Of a stretch of 64,000 bases of DNA, positions 41,755 to 50,943 are shown in pieces. A program made the translations under genes and the position numbers. How positions within the stretch are numbered: the first letter of the stretch is position 1; every line of letters begins with the position of its first letter. The notes beneath the pieces are model-generated. The model made no database searches. It was not told where the DNA came from and saw only the letters and a program-made list of their open reading frames with translations. The stretch comes from Aureibaculum sp. 2308TA14-22 (GTDB taxonomy: Bacteria; Bacteroidota; Bacteroidia; Flavobacteriales; Flavobacteriaceae): contig NZ_JBEWXT010000001.1 of NCBI RefSeq assembly GCF_040538665.1, forward strand, positions 3,436,501-3,500,500, given 5' to 3'.

Positions 41755-42363
41755 TTAAAAACTGGTTACGCCATTATTAGGTTGATATACATAGTCAAAA
41801 GTGTAATAAGGGGTTTCATCTTCAAAAGCGTTTGGCTCAGCTGGAGCGTCTTTGTAATAGCTCAAAATTTCCAGTTTTGCATAATTTCCAGTTCGTGTTT
41901 TAACCACCAATATTTTTCCTGGTGTCGGATTAATTAAATGGGTAGGCTCACCTGCATAGGTGTACCAGTCACTTAAAACATAACCACTATCAGAATCTTG
42001 TTTTAATTCTGCCGTGTTAACTTCTTTTAAAGAAGCCATTGTGCCATTAGCAATGTATGCCCCGACTTCCTTGGTTCTTGCCGGCTCATCTTGCGTACCC
42101 ATAGAAGCACCACCGTTTACGATGATAGAAGTACCTCTAAAAGCAATATCCCATTCGGTTTCACTTGTTGTGGTTGTACCTGTTGCAAAATCAAATTTGA
42201 TAAATGCACCAGAAACAGGCTCACCTCTACCGCCCAGCTGCGGAGCATGTAAATTGGTTACAGATTCAGATTTGACTTCTAGTAATGGCTTTGGGTTATC
42301 ATCATCACATGAGGTAAATCCTATAAATAATGCGAGTACTGTTAAAAATTTAATTGTGTTCAT
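41755..42363 (-). CDS. hmuY: HmuY-family heme-binding lipoprotein
   Basis: A 202-residue lipoprotein: signal peptide ending at C19 followed by DDD (FTSCDDDNP), an acidic start that in flavobacteria often marks surface export. The HmuY pattern is visible in FIKFDFATGTTTTSETEWDIAFRGTSIIVNGG, GYVLSDWYTYAGEPTHLINPTPGKILVVKTRTGNYAKLEILSYYKD and a terminal YYTFDYVYQ strand. HmuY relatives take heme from host or environmental hemoproteins and pass it to a TonB receptor, here encoded just upstream. Confidence 0.87.
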   Translation of the reverse strand: MNTIKFLTVLALFIGFTSCDDDNPKPLLEVKSESVTNLHAPQLGGRGEPVSGAFIKFDFATGTTTTSETEWDIAFRGTSIIVNGGASMGTQDEPARTKEVGAYIANGTMASLKEVNTAELKQDSDSGYVLSDWYTYAGEPTHLINPTPGKILVVKTRTGNYAKLEILSYYKDAPAEPNAFEDETPYYTFDYVYQPNNGVTSF

Positions 42364-42382
42364 TTTGATTTATATTTAAGTA

Positions 42383-44467
42383 TTAAAATTGAATATTAAG
42401 TTTTGCGTATAGTATTCTTCCAGCTATATTGCTGATGTTTTGAGGGTCGGTAAAATCGAAGACATTGTCCATACCCACACCCAGTTGATAGTTTTTATAG
42501 AAGGTTTTATTAACGGCAACATCTATGATGGCGTAGCCATCCACAAAGTAGTCATAGCTGTCTAAATAATCATTGCCGTTGGTATCGAATAGACCATATT
42601 TGCTTCGGTAAGTACCTCTAATATTGGTATCTAAATTCCACTCGGGAATAGAATAAAATACTTTTAGATTGGCCATGTGGCGAGATCGGTTATACAACCC
42701 AAAGTAATCGTCTTTTTGCAGTTGAAAGGAGGGAGAACTAGCACTTTCTCTTGCAAATACTTCCCCATTTTTAAAAGCTTTTTCAACATCTTTGTCCTTA
42801 GCAAACAGCAATTGGTAACCTCCTGAAATTTTCAACTGGTTATCTGGTTTCCAAACGGTATTGAATTCTAAGCCCTGCGTATAAACCTTATTGACATTAA
42901 AATAACTGAACACGCTCTGTCCGTTTGTTCTTGTTGCAATAGCTCGAGTATCTATAAGGTCGTTTATATTATTCCTAAAAAAGTTGAGGTCAAGCTTAAG
43001 GCTAGTAGTAACATCGTAATCAAACCCTAAGTCTATACTGATGGAATTTTCTGGTTTTAATTCACTATTGAATTCGGTATTGGGAATAATGATATTCGAA
43101 ATCTCCCCATTGTCTTCCAATGTTTTAATAGCATCTGGTACGGCATTATATCCTAAAATAGTATAACCAACGGAATTGTTGGTAAAATCGAAATACAGTT
43201 GTCTAAAATCCGGGGCTTTAAACCCATAACCAACAGAGCCTTTTATGGCCAATTTGTCATTGAGCGTATATCGTAATGCCGCTTTAGGACTAAATTGTGA
43301 TTTGTATTTATTATGGCTATCAAATCTAGCTCCCAAAATTATATTTAGTTTTTCCGTGGGATTGCCATCGTATTGTAAATAGATGTATGGCGAGTTATAA
43401 ATTGGCTTTTCAGTAAAATCCGTTCTGTCCAAAGTTTCATGGTTAAAACCGGCACCACCGATAAACGAAGCTTTTTCGTTAGGATTGTAAGTTGCTCTAA
43501 CTTCAGGGCGAATCAATAATTGTTTGTAATAGGCATCGCTAACCGAAACTGCATTTTCATCATCCAAATTTTCATTGGCGTTGTATTGGGTCGTATAGAA
43601 CTCAAAATAACTGCTCCATTTTTTACTGTAAGTATGGTTTAATTTTATGTGCGTGTTCCAATCGTCTATCTCGGTCTCACCTTTTAAAAGAGAAGACGCT
43701 ATATTATCTTGCTTTTGATTGTAATATTTCCCTGAAATAAGCATATCGGTATCCTCCGAAAAATCATAGGTAACTTTTGCATTAACATTATAATTGCGAA
43801 AAGGATCTACGGTATTTAAATCGGTATTTTCCGTCAAATCATAACCATCGCTACTGTACCTGTTAAAAAAAGTACTGATGCTCAATTTTTCTTTTTTATA
43901 ACTAAGTGTAGTACTTAAATCGTGTGTGTTAAAAGACCCTAATCTGTAATTTATATCTCCCTTAAACCCATTTTTAGGAGTTGCTGTAATAATATTGATA
44001 ACACCGCCCAAGGCTTCACTACCGTATAAACTAGAAGAAGCACCCCTAACTACCTCAATTTGTTTAATATTTCCCACGGTAATTCTGCTAATGTCCAATG
44101 TACCCGCTAAACGTCCAACCAGAGGAACACCATCCACTAAAATCAATGTGTATTCAGCATCTAAACCTTGCATTTGAATACCTTCTCCGCCACCAAAGTC
44201 GGGTACGGTAATCAACCCCGTTTGTTCATTCAAAATCTCATTTAACCTGACGGAATTAGAACGCTTTATATCTTTTTGTGAAATAATTTGAGCAGGTAAG
44301 GGTAAAGATGATAGTTGTCTTATGGTTCTTGTAGCTGTAACAATTACTTCATCTAAATTTTGAACTTTTACAGAATCCTTTGTAACCGCTTTGTTTTCTT
44401 GAGAAAAAGCGATGATACTAAAAAAAACAAAAAAATAAACGTAAAAATATTTGTTATTTAGAACCAT
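42383..44467 (-). CDS. hmuR: TonB-dependent outer-membrane receptor (heme/HmuR type)
   Basis: A 694-residue receptor with a signal peptide (ending FSQE near 23), a TonB box (DEVIVTATRT at about 38-47), a plug domain at about 50-160 (LNEILNEQTGLITVPDFGGGEGIQMQGLDAEYTLILVDGVPLVGR ... GSEALGGVINIIT), and a 22-strand-type barrel to the end (NIAGRILYAKLNIQF). It is the first gene of an operon with hmuY and doxX. A -7 box and a palindromic operator-like site lie directly upstream. Heme is the likely substrate because of the HmuY partner; a siderophore is less likely. Confidence 0.87.
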   Translation of the reverse strand: MVLNNKYFYVYFFVFFSIIAFSQENKAVTKDSVKVQNLDEVIVTATRTIRQLSSLPLPAQIISQKDIKRSNSVRLNEILNEQTGLITVPDFGGGEGIQMQGLDAEYTLILVDGVPLVGRLAGTLDISRITVGNIKQIEVVRGASSSLYGSEALGGVINIITATPKNGFKGDINYRLGSFNTHDLSTTLSYKKEKLSISTFFNRYSSDGYDLTENTDLNTVDPFRNYNVNAKVTYDFSEDTDMLISGKYYNQKQDNIASSLLKGETEIDDWNTHIKLNHTYSKKWSSYFEFYTTQYNANENLDDENAVSVSDAYYKQLLIRPEVRATYNPNEKASFIGGAGFNHETLDRTDFTEKPIYNSPYIYLQYDGNPTEKLNIILGARFDSHNKYKSQFSPKAALRYTLNDKLAIKGSVGYGFKAPDFRQLYFDFTNNSVGYTILGYNAVPDAIKTLEDNGEISNIIIPNTEFNSELKPENSISIDLGFDYDVTTSLKLDLNFFRNNINDLIDTRAIATRTNGQSVFSYFNVNKVYTQGLEFNTVWKPDNQLKISGGYQLLFAKDKDVEKAFKNGEVFARESASSPSFQLQKDDYFGLYNRSRHMANLKVFYSIPEWNLDTNIRGTYRSKYGLFDTNGNDYLDSYDYFVDGYAIIDVAVNKTFYKNYQLGVGMDNVFDFTDPQNISNIAGRILYAKLNIQF

Positions 44468-44485
44468 TCTTAATTAAATTTGCTG

Positions 44486-44493
44486 CAAATATA
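44486..44493 (-). promoter_or_regulatory. -7 promoter box of the heme-uptake operon
   Basis: Minus-strand TATATTTG, a full TAnnTTTG match, 19 bases before the receptor ATG and 3 bases from the operator-like site, which would cover the -33 region. Confidence 0.55.
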
Positions 44494-44496
44494 TAA

Positions 44497-44524
44497 GTTA
44501 TTTTTATTTAATCTAAATAAGAAT
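44497..44524. promoter_or_regulatory. Palindromic operator-like site, copy 1 (probable iron regulator box)
   Basis: The core TTATTTAATCTAAATAA (44504-44520) is a perfect 7-3-7 inverted repeat. The surrounding 28 bases recur with one change at 50944-50971. Its place over the -33 region of a heme receptor promoter suggests a repressor such as Fur; the regulator itself is not in the window. The site could act on both the receptor and the divergent DUF6607 gene. Confidence 0.6.
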
Positions 44525-44570
44525 AATTAAATTTTAATTTTTTTAAAGAACAAAAAACAAATCATTAAAA

Positions 44571-45479
44571 ATGAAACAAGTAGCACTTTTATTAGTATCA
44601 ATTTTAACATTTTCATTCAATGTAAATGCACAAAACAAAAAAGAACAGGATCAAAAAGCCATAAAAGATATGTGCGGCTGTTATGAGGTTAGCTTTAATT
44701 TTGCTGAAACTTTTCAGTATTCCGAAGACAGCACTTATGTTCCTTCAAAGGTAAAACATGACAAAGGTCTAGAGTGGGTAGAGCTAGTTGAGGATAGCAA
44801 CGATAAAATCGTAATGCAACATTTATTATTGGTGGGCAGACCATCAAGCCCTAAAATAATTAAGCATTGGCGTCAAGATTGGTTGTACGAAAACACAGAT
44901 CTTTATACTTACAACGGCGACAATGAATGGAATTACGTTAGCCTTCCAAAAAATGAAGTAAAAGGGCAATGGACGCAAAAAGTTTTTCAAGTTGATGATA
45001 GTCCACGTTACGAAGGCTCAGCAACTTGGGTGCATGTGGATGGAAAAAGTACTTGGGAAAATACTACTGATGCACCATTACCAAGAAGAGAATACACGAA
45101 GCGTAATGATTATAATATAACTATCCGTACCAACAAACATGCTATTACGAAAGAGGGCTGGATACACGATCAGGATAATGATAAAGTAATTCGAAAAGAA
45201 GGTGAAAAAGATATACTGTTAGCTCAAGAAAAAGGATTGAACACCTATAAGAAAGTTGATGATAGCAAATGCAAAGCAGCAAAAGAGTGGTGGAAAGAGA
45301 ATTACAAGGCTTGGTCTTTAGTTAGGGCCAAATGGGATGATGTATTTGCCAGAAATAAGAATCTTAAATTGAAAGATAAGGCAGATGGAAAACATTTATA
45401 TGAACACTTATTTTCTGAAGACTTCTCTAATACTAAAGAAGATATTAATAAAACCATACAATCGTTTGTAGCTGAATAA
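44571..45479 (+). CDS. DUF6607 secreted protein
   Basis: A 302-residue secreted protein with a signal peptide cleaved after NVNAQ (residues 1-21). The family pattern is visible in MCGCYEVSFNFAETFQYSED, WVELVEDSNDKIVMQHLLLVG, IIKHWRQDWLYENTDLYTYNGDNEW and GSATWVHVDGKSTWENTTDAPLPRREYTKR. It is divergent from the heme receptor operon and shares its upstream region, so it may belong to the same iron response. Molecular role unknown. Confidence 0.82.
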   Translation: MKQVALLLVSILTFSFNVNAQNKKEQDQKAIKDMCGCYEVSFNFAETFQYSEDSTYVPSKVKHDKGLEWVELVEDSNDKIVMQHLLLVGRPSSPKIIKHWRQDWLYENTDLYTYNGDNEWNYVSLPKNEVKGQWTQKVFQVDDSPRYEGSATWVHVDGKSTWENTTDAPLPRREYTKRNDYNITIRTNKHAITKEGWIHDQDNDKVIRKEGEKDILLAQEKGLNTYKKVDDSKCKAAKEWWKENYKAWSLVRAKWDDVFARNKNLKLKDKADGKHLYEHLFSEDFSNTKEDINKTIQSFVAE

Positions 45480-45584
45480 ATTTTTAGCAAGATAAATGCT
45501 ATTGTAAAAAATATATTTCCGTAATAAGCGTTATAATGCTACAAAATGCTAGAGGCGGAAAATCGCTTTGAGCGAGAAAAAGTG

Positions 45585-45612
45585 AAAGATCGTCTGAAAA
45601 GGCGGTCTTTTT
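45585..45612 (+). terminator. Rho-independent terminator after DUF6607
   Basis: AAAGATCGTCT (45585-45595), loop GAAA, AGGCGGTCTTT (45600-45610), with two G-U pairs, then TTAG. It lies 106 bases after the stop, leaving a long 3' untranslated region with a second small hairpin (TCGCTTTGAGCGA near 45563). Confidence 0.7.
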
Positions 45613-45638
45613 AGTTTTAACAATATAAAATTACTACT

Positions 45639-45646
45639 TAACTTTG
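45639..45646 (+). promoter_or_regulatory. -7 promoter box of the 48-residue membrane protein gene
   Basis: TAACTTTG, a full TAnnTTTG match, 20 bases before the ATG at 45667. Confidence 0.5.
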
Positions 45647-45666
45647 TAACAAAGTTTTTTTGAATC

Positions 45667-45813
45667 ATGGCTACGTCCAATTTTTGGCTTTACTTTATAA
45701 TGGTAATTGTAATTCTACATTTTGCGGTTGGTTTTGGCTATATAATTTATAAATTATCTCCAAGAAAAAACGATAAAAAGAAAAAGGAAACTTCCGAATC
45801 AGAAAATAATTAG
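45667..45813 (+). CDS. Small single-helix membrane protein (48 residues)
   Basis: A short gene in the gap between DUF6607 and ppc. It encodes MATSNFWLYFIMVIVILHF, then a helix continuation with AVGFGYIIYKLSP and a strongly charged tail (RKNDKKKKETSESENN). One membrane segment covers about 6-30 with the charged tail probably in the cytoplasm. It has its own promoter-like box and lies between two independent transcripts. No family name known to me. Confidence 0.65.
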   Translation: MATSNFWLYFIMVIVILHFAVGFGYIIYKLSPRKNDKKKKETSESENN

Positions 45814-45987
45814 TCTTAATTATTTTTTTATTAAATACCTATATTATATATTCCATTGTTATTGTTCATTTATCTAATGAAAATACAATTTCAATTTTAA
45901 TAAATTAAAGATTCCGTAAAAATTATCATTGCACTTTTGCTTTCGCCAAGGCTTTAGTATTTTTACGAAAATAACTTAAACTATTTT

Positions 45988-48570
45988 ATGTCTGTACAGC
46001 CAAGATTACAACGATTTAACCAAAATGTATTGTCTAAATACCAGATTTACAACAGTATTTTTATGACCCTGCCTTTTGATTCAATCACCAAGACAGGAGT
46101 ATTGCTACCATTATTCCATGAAACCTGTAAAAAGGGCTTTAAAAATGGAGATGACCCAACCACAATAGTTGAAACTTTCTTTAAAAAATATCAAGCAAGG
46201 CGAAATCAACAAAGTCAATTTAATTTATTGTTTCGTTTTATTCAATATATTGAAAGACAAGTAGTTTTGTTTGATGCCATTGAAGATGCTGCTTTTCCCG
46301 TAGTAAATAATATGGATGGTATCGGTACTATGCGAAGCCTAAAAGAATCAGCTACTTCAGATAATAAGTTGGAGGTATTGAGACAATATTTGGAGGAGTT
46401 TAAGGTGCGGATTGTACTAACCGCACATCCAACCCAGTTTTATCCAGGTAGTGTGCTGGGAATTATTACCGATTTAACAAAAGCCATTAGAGAAAATAAC
46501 CTATTAGAGATTAATCAGTTATTGGCACAACTAGGTAAAACACCTTTTTTTAAAAAGAATAAACCAACACCTTATGATGAAGCAGTGAGTTTAGTTTGGT
46601 ATTTAGAAAATGTATTTTACTACTCTTTTGGTTCAATTTTCGATTATATCCAGCAGAATATTTTTGATAATAAAGACATTGACAACAACATCATTAATGT
46701 TGGTTTTTGGCCTGGAGGTGATAGAGATGGAAACCCTTTTGTTACTCCAGAAATTACATTTAAAGTTGCTAATAAATTAAAACAAGCTATTCTAAAAAAT
46801 TATTATAGAGATGTTAGACGATTAAAAAGAAAATTAACTTTTAACGGATTAGAAGAACGAGTAGGAAAACTAGAAAGTCAACTGTATAGAAGTTTTATTG
46901 ATGAAGGTGATGTTCCTGTAATTAGTTTGCAAGATTTTGAAACAGAACTAAAAGCAATTAGAAGTCTGGTCATTAAAGAACATCAATCGCTGTATTTAAC
47001 GGAAATTAATAGTTTGTTAAATAAAATATGTTTGTTTGGGTATCACTTTGCCATTTTAGATATAAGGCAAGATAGTCGTGTGCACGAAAGCGTTTTTAAC
47101 AGTCTTGCTGAAGAATTGATAACATCTAAAAACGGTATTTTCCCTGATAACTACTTTGAATTATCAGCAAAAGAGCAGGTAAAACTTCTATCAGAAGTAA
47201 AAGGCAAGGTTGACTTATCATTATTAAAAGATGAAGAGTTGTTAAAAACCTTTAAAACTATCAAAACGGTGAAGCAAATTCAACAAAATAATGGAGAAAG
47301 AGCTTGCCATAGATATATTATTAGCAATACGCAAAGCACCTTGCATGTCATGCAACTGTTTGCCATGTTAAAGTTGGCCGCTTTTCAAGATGATTTAACC
47401 ATAGACATAGGCCCTTTATTTGAAACGGTTCCAGATTTAGAAGTTGCTCATATTGTTATGGAGGAATTATACACGAACCCTGCCTATGCAAAACACCTAA
47501 AAAAGCGTCAGAACAAACAACTTATTATGCTCGGTTTTTCTGATGGAACTAAAGATGGTGGTTATTTAATGGCAAATTGGGCCATTTTTAAAGCTAAAGA
47601 GCGATTGACTGAAGTTTCTAGAAAATATAATGTTGATGTTATTTTCTTTGATGGTAGAGGCGGGCCTCCTGCCAGAGGTGGTGGGAAAACACATCAGTTT
47701 TACGCATCCTTAGGGCCAACTATTGAAGCAAAACAAGTGCAATTGACTATACAAGGGCAGACAATAAGCTCAAATTTTGGCACATTGGATTCATCCCAAT
47801 ATAATCTAGAACAATTAATTAGTTCGGGAATTTACAATAAACTAGAAATGAATTCACCAATGACAGATGCAGAACGTGAAGTGATGGAAGGCTTGGCAAA
47901 CATAAGTTATAAAACCTATTCTGATTTTAAAAACCATCCTATGTTTGTGCCGTATTTAGAACGTATGAGTACCTTAAAATACTATGCAAAAACAAATATT
48001 GGTAGTCGGCCAAGTAAAAGGGGTAAATCGGACAGTTTAAAATTTGAAGATTTAAGAGCCATTCCATTTGTAGGGTCCTGGAGTTTGTTAAAACAAAATG
48101 TACCAGGATTTTATGGAGTAGGTACAGCCCTTAAACAATATGAAGACAGAGGAGAATTTGATAAAGTAGAAGCACTTTATAAAAACTCAAAGTTCTTTAA
48201 AACTCTGGTTGGTAATAGTATGATGTCGTTGTCAAAATCCTTCTTTGATTTGACAAAGTATATGTCAGAAGATGCTGAATTTGGTCCGTTTTGGGATATT
48301 ATTCACAATGAGTATCAAATTACAAAAACGCTACTGTTGAAGCTGACAGGTTTTAGTACATTAATGGAAAACCACCCAGCCAGTAAGGCCTCTGTTGATA
48401 TTAGAGAAACCATAGTATTGCCTTTATTAACTATACAACAATATGCTTTGAAGAAGATCCAGCAACTGGAAAAAGAGCAACCAAAAGATGAAGAATTGAT
48501 AAAAATTTATGAAAAGTTAGTGACCCGTTCTTTATTTGGCAATATTAATGCAAGTAGAAATTCGGCGTAA
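45988..48570 (+). CDS. ppc: Phosphoenolpyruvate carboxylase
   Basis: An 860-residue enzyme that makes oxaloacetate from PEP and bicarbonate. Key blocks: VRIVLTAHPTQFYPG (catalytic His, about 140-154), FWPGGDRDGNPFVT (about 245-258), FAILDIRQDSRVHE (about 356-369), LGFSDGTKDGGYLMANW (about 512-528) and the glycine loop FFDGRGGPPARGGGKT (about 551-566). In the classical enzyme this loop reads FHGRGGTVGRGGGP; the variant here seems to be the Bacteroidetes form. It is convergent with tex with a single base between the stop codons. Confidence 0.94.
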   Translation: MSVQPRLQRFNQNVLSKYQIYNSIFMTLPFDSITKTGVLLPLFHETCKKGFKNGDDPTTIVETFFKKYQARRNQQSQFNLLFRFIQYIERQVVLFDAIEDAAFPVVNNMDGIGTMRSLKESATSDNKLEVLRQYLEEFKVRIVLTAHPTQFYPGSVLGIITDLTKAIRENNLLEINQLLAQLGKTPFFKKNKPTPYDEAVSLVWYLENVFYYSFGSIFDYIQQNIFDNKDIDNNIINVGFWPGGDRDGNPFVTPEITFKVANKLKQAILKNYYRDVRRLKRKLTFNGLEERVGKLESQLYRSFIDEGDVPVISLQDFETELKAIRSLVIKEHQSLYLTEINSLLNKICLFGYHFAILDIRQDSRVHESVFNSLAEELITSKNGIFPDNYFELSAKEQVKLLSEVKGKVDLSLLKDEELLKTFKTIKTVKQIQQNNGERACHRYIISNTQSTLHVMQLFAMLKLAAFQDDLTIDIGPLFETVPDLEVAHIVMEELYTNPAYAKHLKKRQNKQLIMLGFSDGTKDGGYLMANWAIFKAKERLTEVSRKYNVDVIFFDGRGGPPARGGGKTHQFYASLGPTIEAKQVQLTIQGQTISSNFGTLDSSQYNLEQLISSGIYNKLEMNSPMTDAEREVMEGLANISYKTYSDFKNHPMFVPYLERMSTLKYYAKTNIGSRPSKRGKSDSLKFEDLRAIPFVGSWSLLKQNVPGFYGVGTALKQYEDRGEFDKVEALYKNSKFFKTLVGNSMMSLSKSFFDLTKYMSEDAEFGPFWDIIHNEYQITKTLLLKLTGFSTLMENHPASKASVDIRETIVLPLLTIQQYALKKIQQLEKEQPKDEELIKIYEKLVTRSLFGNINASRNSA

Positions 48571-48571
48571 A

Positions 48572-50689
48572 CTATTGGTGCAGTTTTAATTGAATTCGTT
48601 TTCTTACCACATCAACTTCCAATACTTTTACAATGATTTGTTTGTGAAGATTTACATGTTCACTTACATCTTTTACAAAAGTATCAGATAAGTTGGAAAC
48701 GTGTATTAAACCACTTTCTTTGATGCCAATATCTACAAAACATCCAAAATTGGTAATGTTATTTACAATTCCGGGCAGTAATTGACCAGCTTTTACATCG
48801 TTAATCGTTTTTATATTTTGATTGAATGTGAAAACTTTGGCTTTTTCACGAGGATCTAATCCAGGCTTCTCCAGTTCGGAAATAATGTGGGTTAATGTGG
48901 GTAAACCTACGGTGTCAGATACATATTGTTGCAAATCTATCTTTTGAAGTAAATCGGAATTTCCAATCAAGTCTTCAACATTCTTTGTTACTTCTTTTGC
49001 CATTTTTGTAACAATACCATAACTTTCAGGATGAACTGCTGAATCATCCAAAGGGTTTTTAGCATTTTTAATGCGTAGAAACCCTGCTCCTTGTTCAAAG
49101 GCTTTATCCCCTAATCGAGAAACTTTTTTAATTTCGTTTCGTGATTTAAATGCACCATTTTCATCGCGATAAGCGACAATGTTTTCTGCCAATTTTGGAC
49201 CGATTCCTGAAACATAGCTTAGCAAAGGTTCACTTGCGGTGTTTATGTTTACACCAATGGTATTTACACAACTTTCTACGACGGTATCTAAACTGTTTTT
49301 TAGTTTGGTCTGATCCACATCATGTTGGTATTGACCTACACCTATGGATTTCGCATCAATTTTTACCAATTCTGCCAAAGGGTCGGCCAATCTTCTACCA
49401 ATAGAAACCGCACCACGCACGGTAACATCATAATTCGGAAATTCATCACGGGCAATTTTAGAGGCTGAATAGATAGAAGCACCCGCTTCACTTACCACAA
49501 AGACCTGAATGTCTTTGTTGAATCTTATTTTACGAATCAATCGCTCCGTTTCTCTTGAGGCGGTTCCATTTCCTATGGCAATGGCTTCTATCTTATAAGC
49601 ATCAACCAACGAACTTATCTTTTTAATAGCACCAATGCTGTCGTTTTGGGGAGCATGCGGATAAATGGTTTCGTTGTGCACCAATCCGCCTTGAGCGTTT
49701 AAACACACAACTTTACAACCCGTTCTAAAGCCTGGGTCAATGGCTAAAATATTCTTTTCACCTAACGGTGCACCTAATAATAATTGTTTTAGGTTTTTAG
49801 CAAAAACCTGTATGGCATTATCATCTGCTTTTTCTTTGGCGATGTTTAGAATTTCATTGGACAAGGTTGGAAAAAGCAAACGCTTATAACTATCTTGAAT
49901 GGCTAATTGTATTTGTTCTGCAGATTCACCATCAGAACGAACAATTCTGTTTTCAATGTTAGACAATACTTTATCATTGTCAATTTCAATTTTTACACGG
50001 ATAAAACCTTCTTTTTCAGCTCTTAAAATTGCTAATAAACGATGTGAAGGGCATCGACTCAAACTCTCTGACCAATCAAAATAATCTCTAAATTTTTGAG
50101 CTTTTTCATCCTCTTTTTTGGCTGAAATTACTTTGGTCGAAAGCTGGGCGTGACGCTCCAGTTGACGACGGAGGTTGTTCCGTATATCCGTACGTTCGTT
50201 GATCCATTCGGCAATGATATGCCGTGCTCCCCTCAAAGCATCTTCAACTGATGACACTTCATTATTTAGGTAGTTGCGGGCGATGGATTCAATATCTGTT
50301 GCCCGCTGGCCCATGATGATTTTTGCCAAAGGTTCCAGTCCATTTTTTCTGGCGGTTTCCGCTTTGGTTTTTCGTTTCTTTTTAAAAGGTAAATAGAGGT
50401 CTTCTAAAGTAGTTAAGTCCTTGGCGGATTCAATTTTTTGTTTGAGTTCGTCGGTCAAAACCTCTTGTTCTTCTAACGACTTTAGTATGGAAAGTTTACG
50501 TTTTTCAAGCGTTTCGAACTGTTCTTTATACTTGACAATTTCGCCTATTTGAACTTCGTCCAAATTGCCCGTGGCTTCTTTTCTGTAACGCGAAATAAAC
50601 GGGATGGTGCAATCTTGATTTAGTAATTCAATCGTGTTTTTAATGCCTTTTTCAGGAAGATTAATGTGAGATTCTATATACGTTAACAT
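48572..50689 (-). CDS. tex: Tex-family S1 RNA-binding transcription accessory protein
   Basis: A 705-residue protein with the Tex order of domains: N-terminal helical HTH-like region (PFISRYRKEATGNLDEVQIGEI), YqgF-like domain at about 310-430 (LAIDPGFRTGCKVVCLN, AIAIGNGTASRETERLIRK), helix-hairpin-helix motifs (SYVSGIGPKLAENIVAYRDENGAFKSRNEIKKVSRLG, about 480-520) and a C-terminal S1 domain (LLPGIVNNITNFGCFVDIGIKESGLIHVSNLSD). It acts on RNA and transcription in the cytoplasm. Its 3' end faces ppc. Confidence 0.95.
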   Translation of the reverse strand: MLTYIESHINLPEKGIKNTIELLNQDCTIPFISRYRKEATGNLDEVQIGEIVKYKEQFETLEKRKLSILKSLEEQEVLTDELKQKIESAKDLTTLEDLYLPFKKKRKTKAETARKNGLEPLAKIIMGQRATDIESIARNYLNNEVSSVEDALRGARHIIAEWINERTDIRNNLRRQLERHAQLSTKVISAKKEDEKAQKFRDYFDWSESLSRCPSHRLLAILRAEKEGFIRVKIEIDNDKVLSNIENRIVRSDGESAEQIQLAIQDSYKRLLFPTLSNEILNIAKEKADDNAIQVFAKNLKQLLLGAPLGEKNILAIDPGFRTGCKVVCLNAQGGLVHNETIYPHAPQNDSIGAIKKISSLVDAYKIEAIAIGNGTASRETERLIRKIRFNKDIQVFVVSEAGASIYSASKIARDEFPNYDVTVRGAVSIGRRLADPLAELVKIDAKSIGVGQYQHDVDQTKLKNSLDTVVESCVNTIGVNINTASEPLLSYVSGIGPKLAENIVAYRDENGAFKSRNEIKKVSRLGDKAFEQGAGFLRIKNAKNPLDDSAVHPESYGIVTKMAKEVTKNVEDLIGNSDLLQKIDLQQYVSDTVGLPTLTHIISELEKPGLDPREKAKVFTFNQNIKTINDVKAGQLLPGIVNNITNFGCFVDIGIKESGLIHVSNLSDTFVKDVSEHVNLHKQIIVKVLEVDVVRKRIQLKLHQ

Positions 50690-50751
50690 TGAATAGTTTA
50701 AGGACGTGCAATATAAAAACTATCTAGCAGAAAAGTGGTTATTCGTAGAAG

Positions 50752-50910
50752 TTATGCCACTTCTTTGAGCAAATCAAAACAAGGACATTTTTTGCAACGC
50801 TTCTGCTCTCCTTTTTTATATTTTTTACAGCAATCATTTTTTACTTTTTCAGGAATCAACCCTAACTTTTGTAATTTTTTAATTGCTTTCTTTTTCTTCT
50901 TTTTACCCAA
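50752..50910 (-). CDS. Small Cys- and Lys-rich protein (52 residues), TTG start
   Basis: An open frame of 52 codons from a TTG at 50910. The N-terminus is a Lys run (GKKKKKKAIKKLQKLG), followed by IPEKVKNDCCKKYKKGEQKR and CKKCPCFDLLKEVA. Five Cys (27, 28, 39, 42, 44) suggest metal binding. No in-frame ATG exists before an upstream stop. A palindromic site almost identical to the one at the heme receptor promoter lies 34 bases upstream, and TAAATTTA at 50936-50943 could be the -7 box. The function is not known; iron-linked expression is an inference. Confidence 0.6.
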   Translation of the reverse strand: MGKKKKKKAIKKLQKLGLIPEKVKNDCCKKYKKGEQKRCKKCPCFDLLKEVA

Positions 50911-50943
50911 AACGTTAGATGATAAAATAACGGGATAAATTTA

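Noticed and set aside
50735-50938. A 67-residue plus-strand frame upstream of tex
   Set aside because: It is the antisense of the small Cys-rich frame, which has the better composition and an operator-like site upstream.
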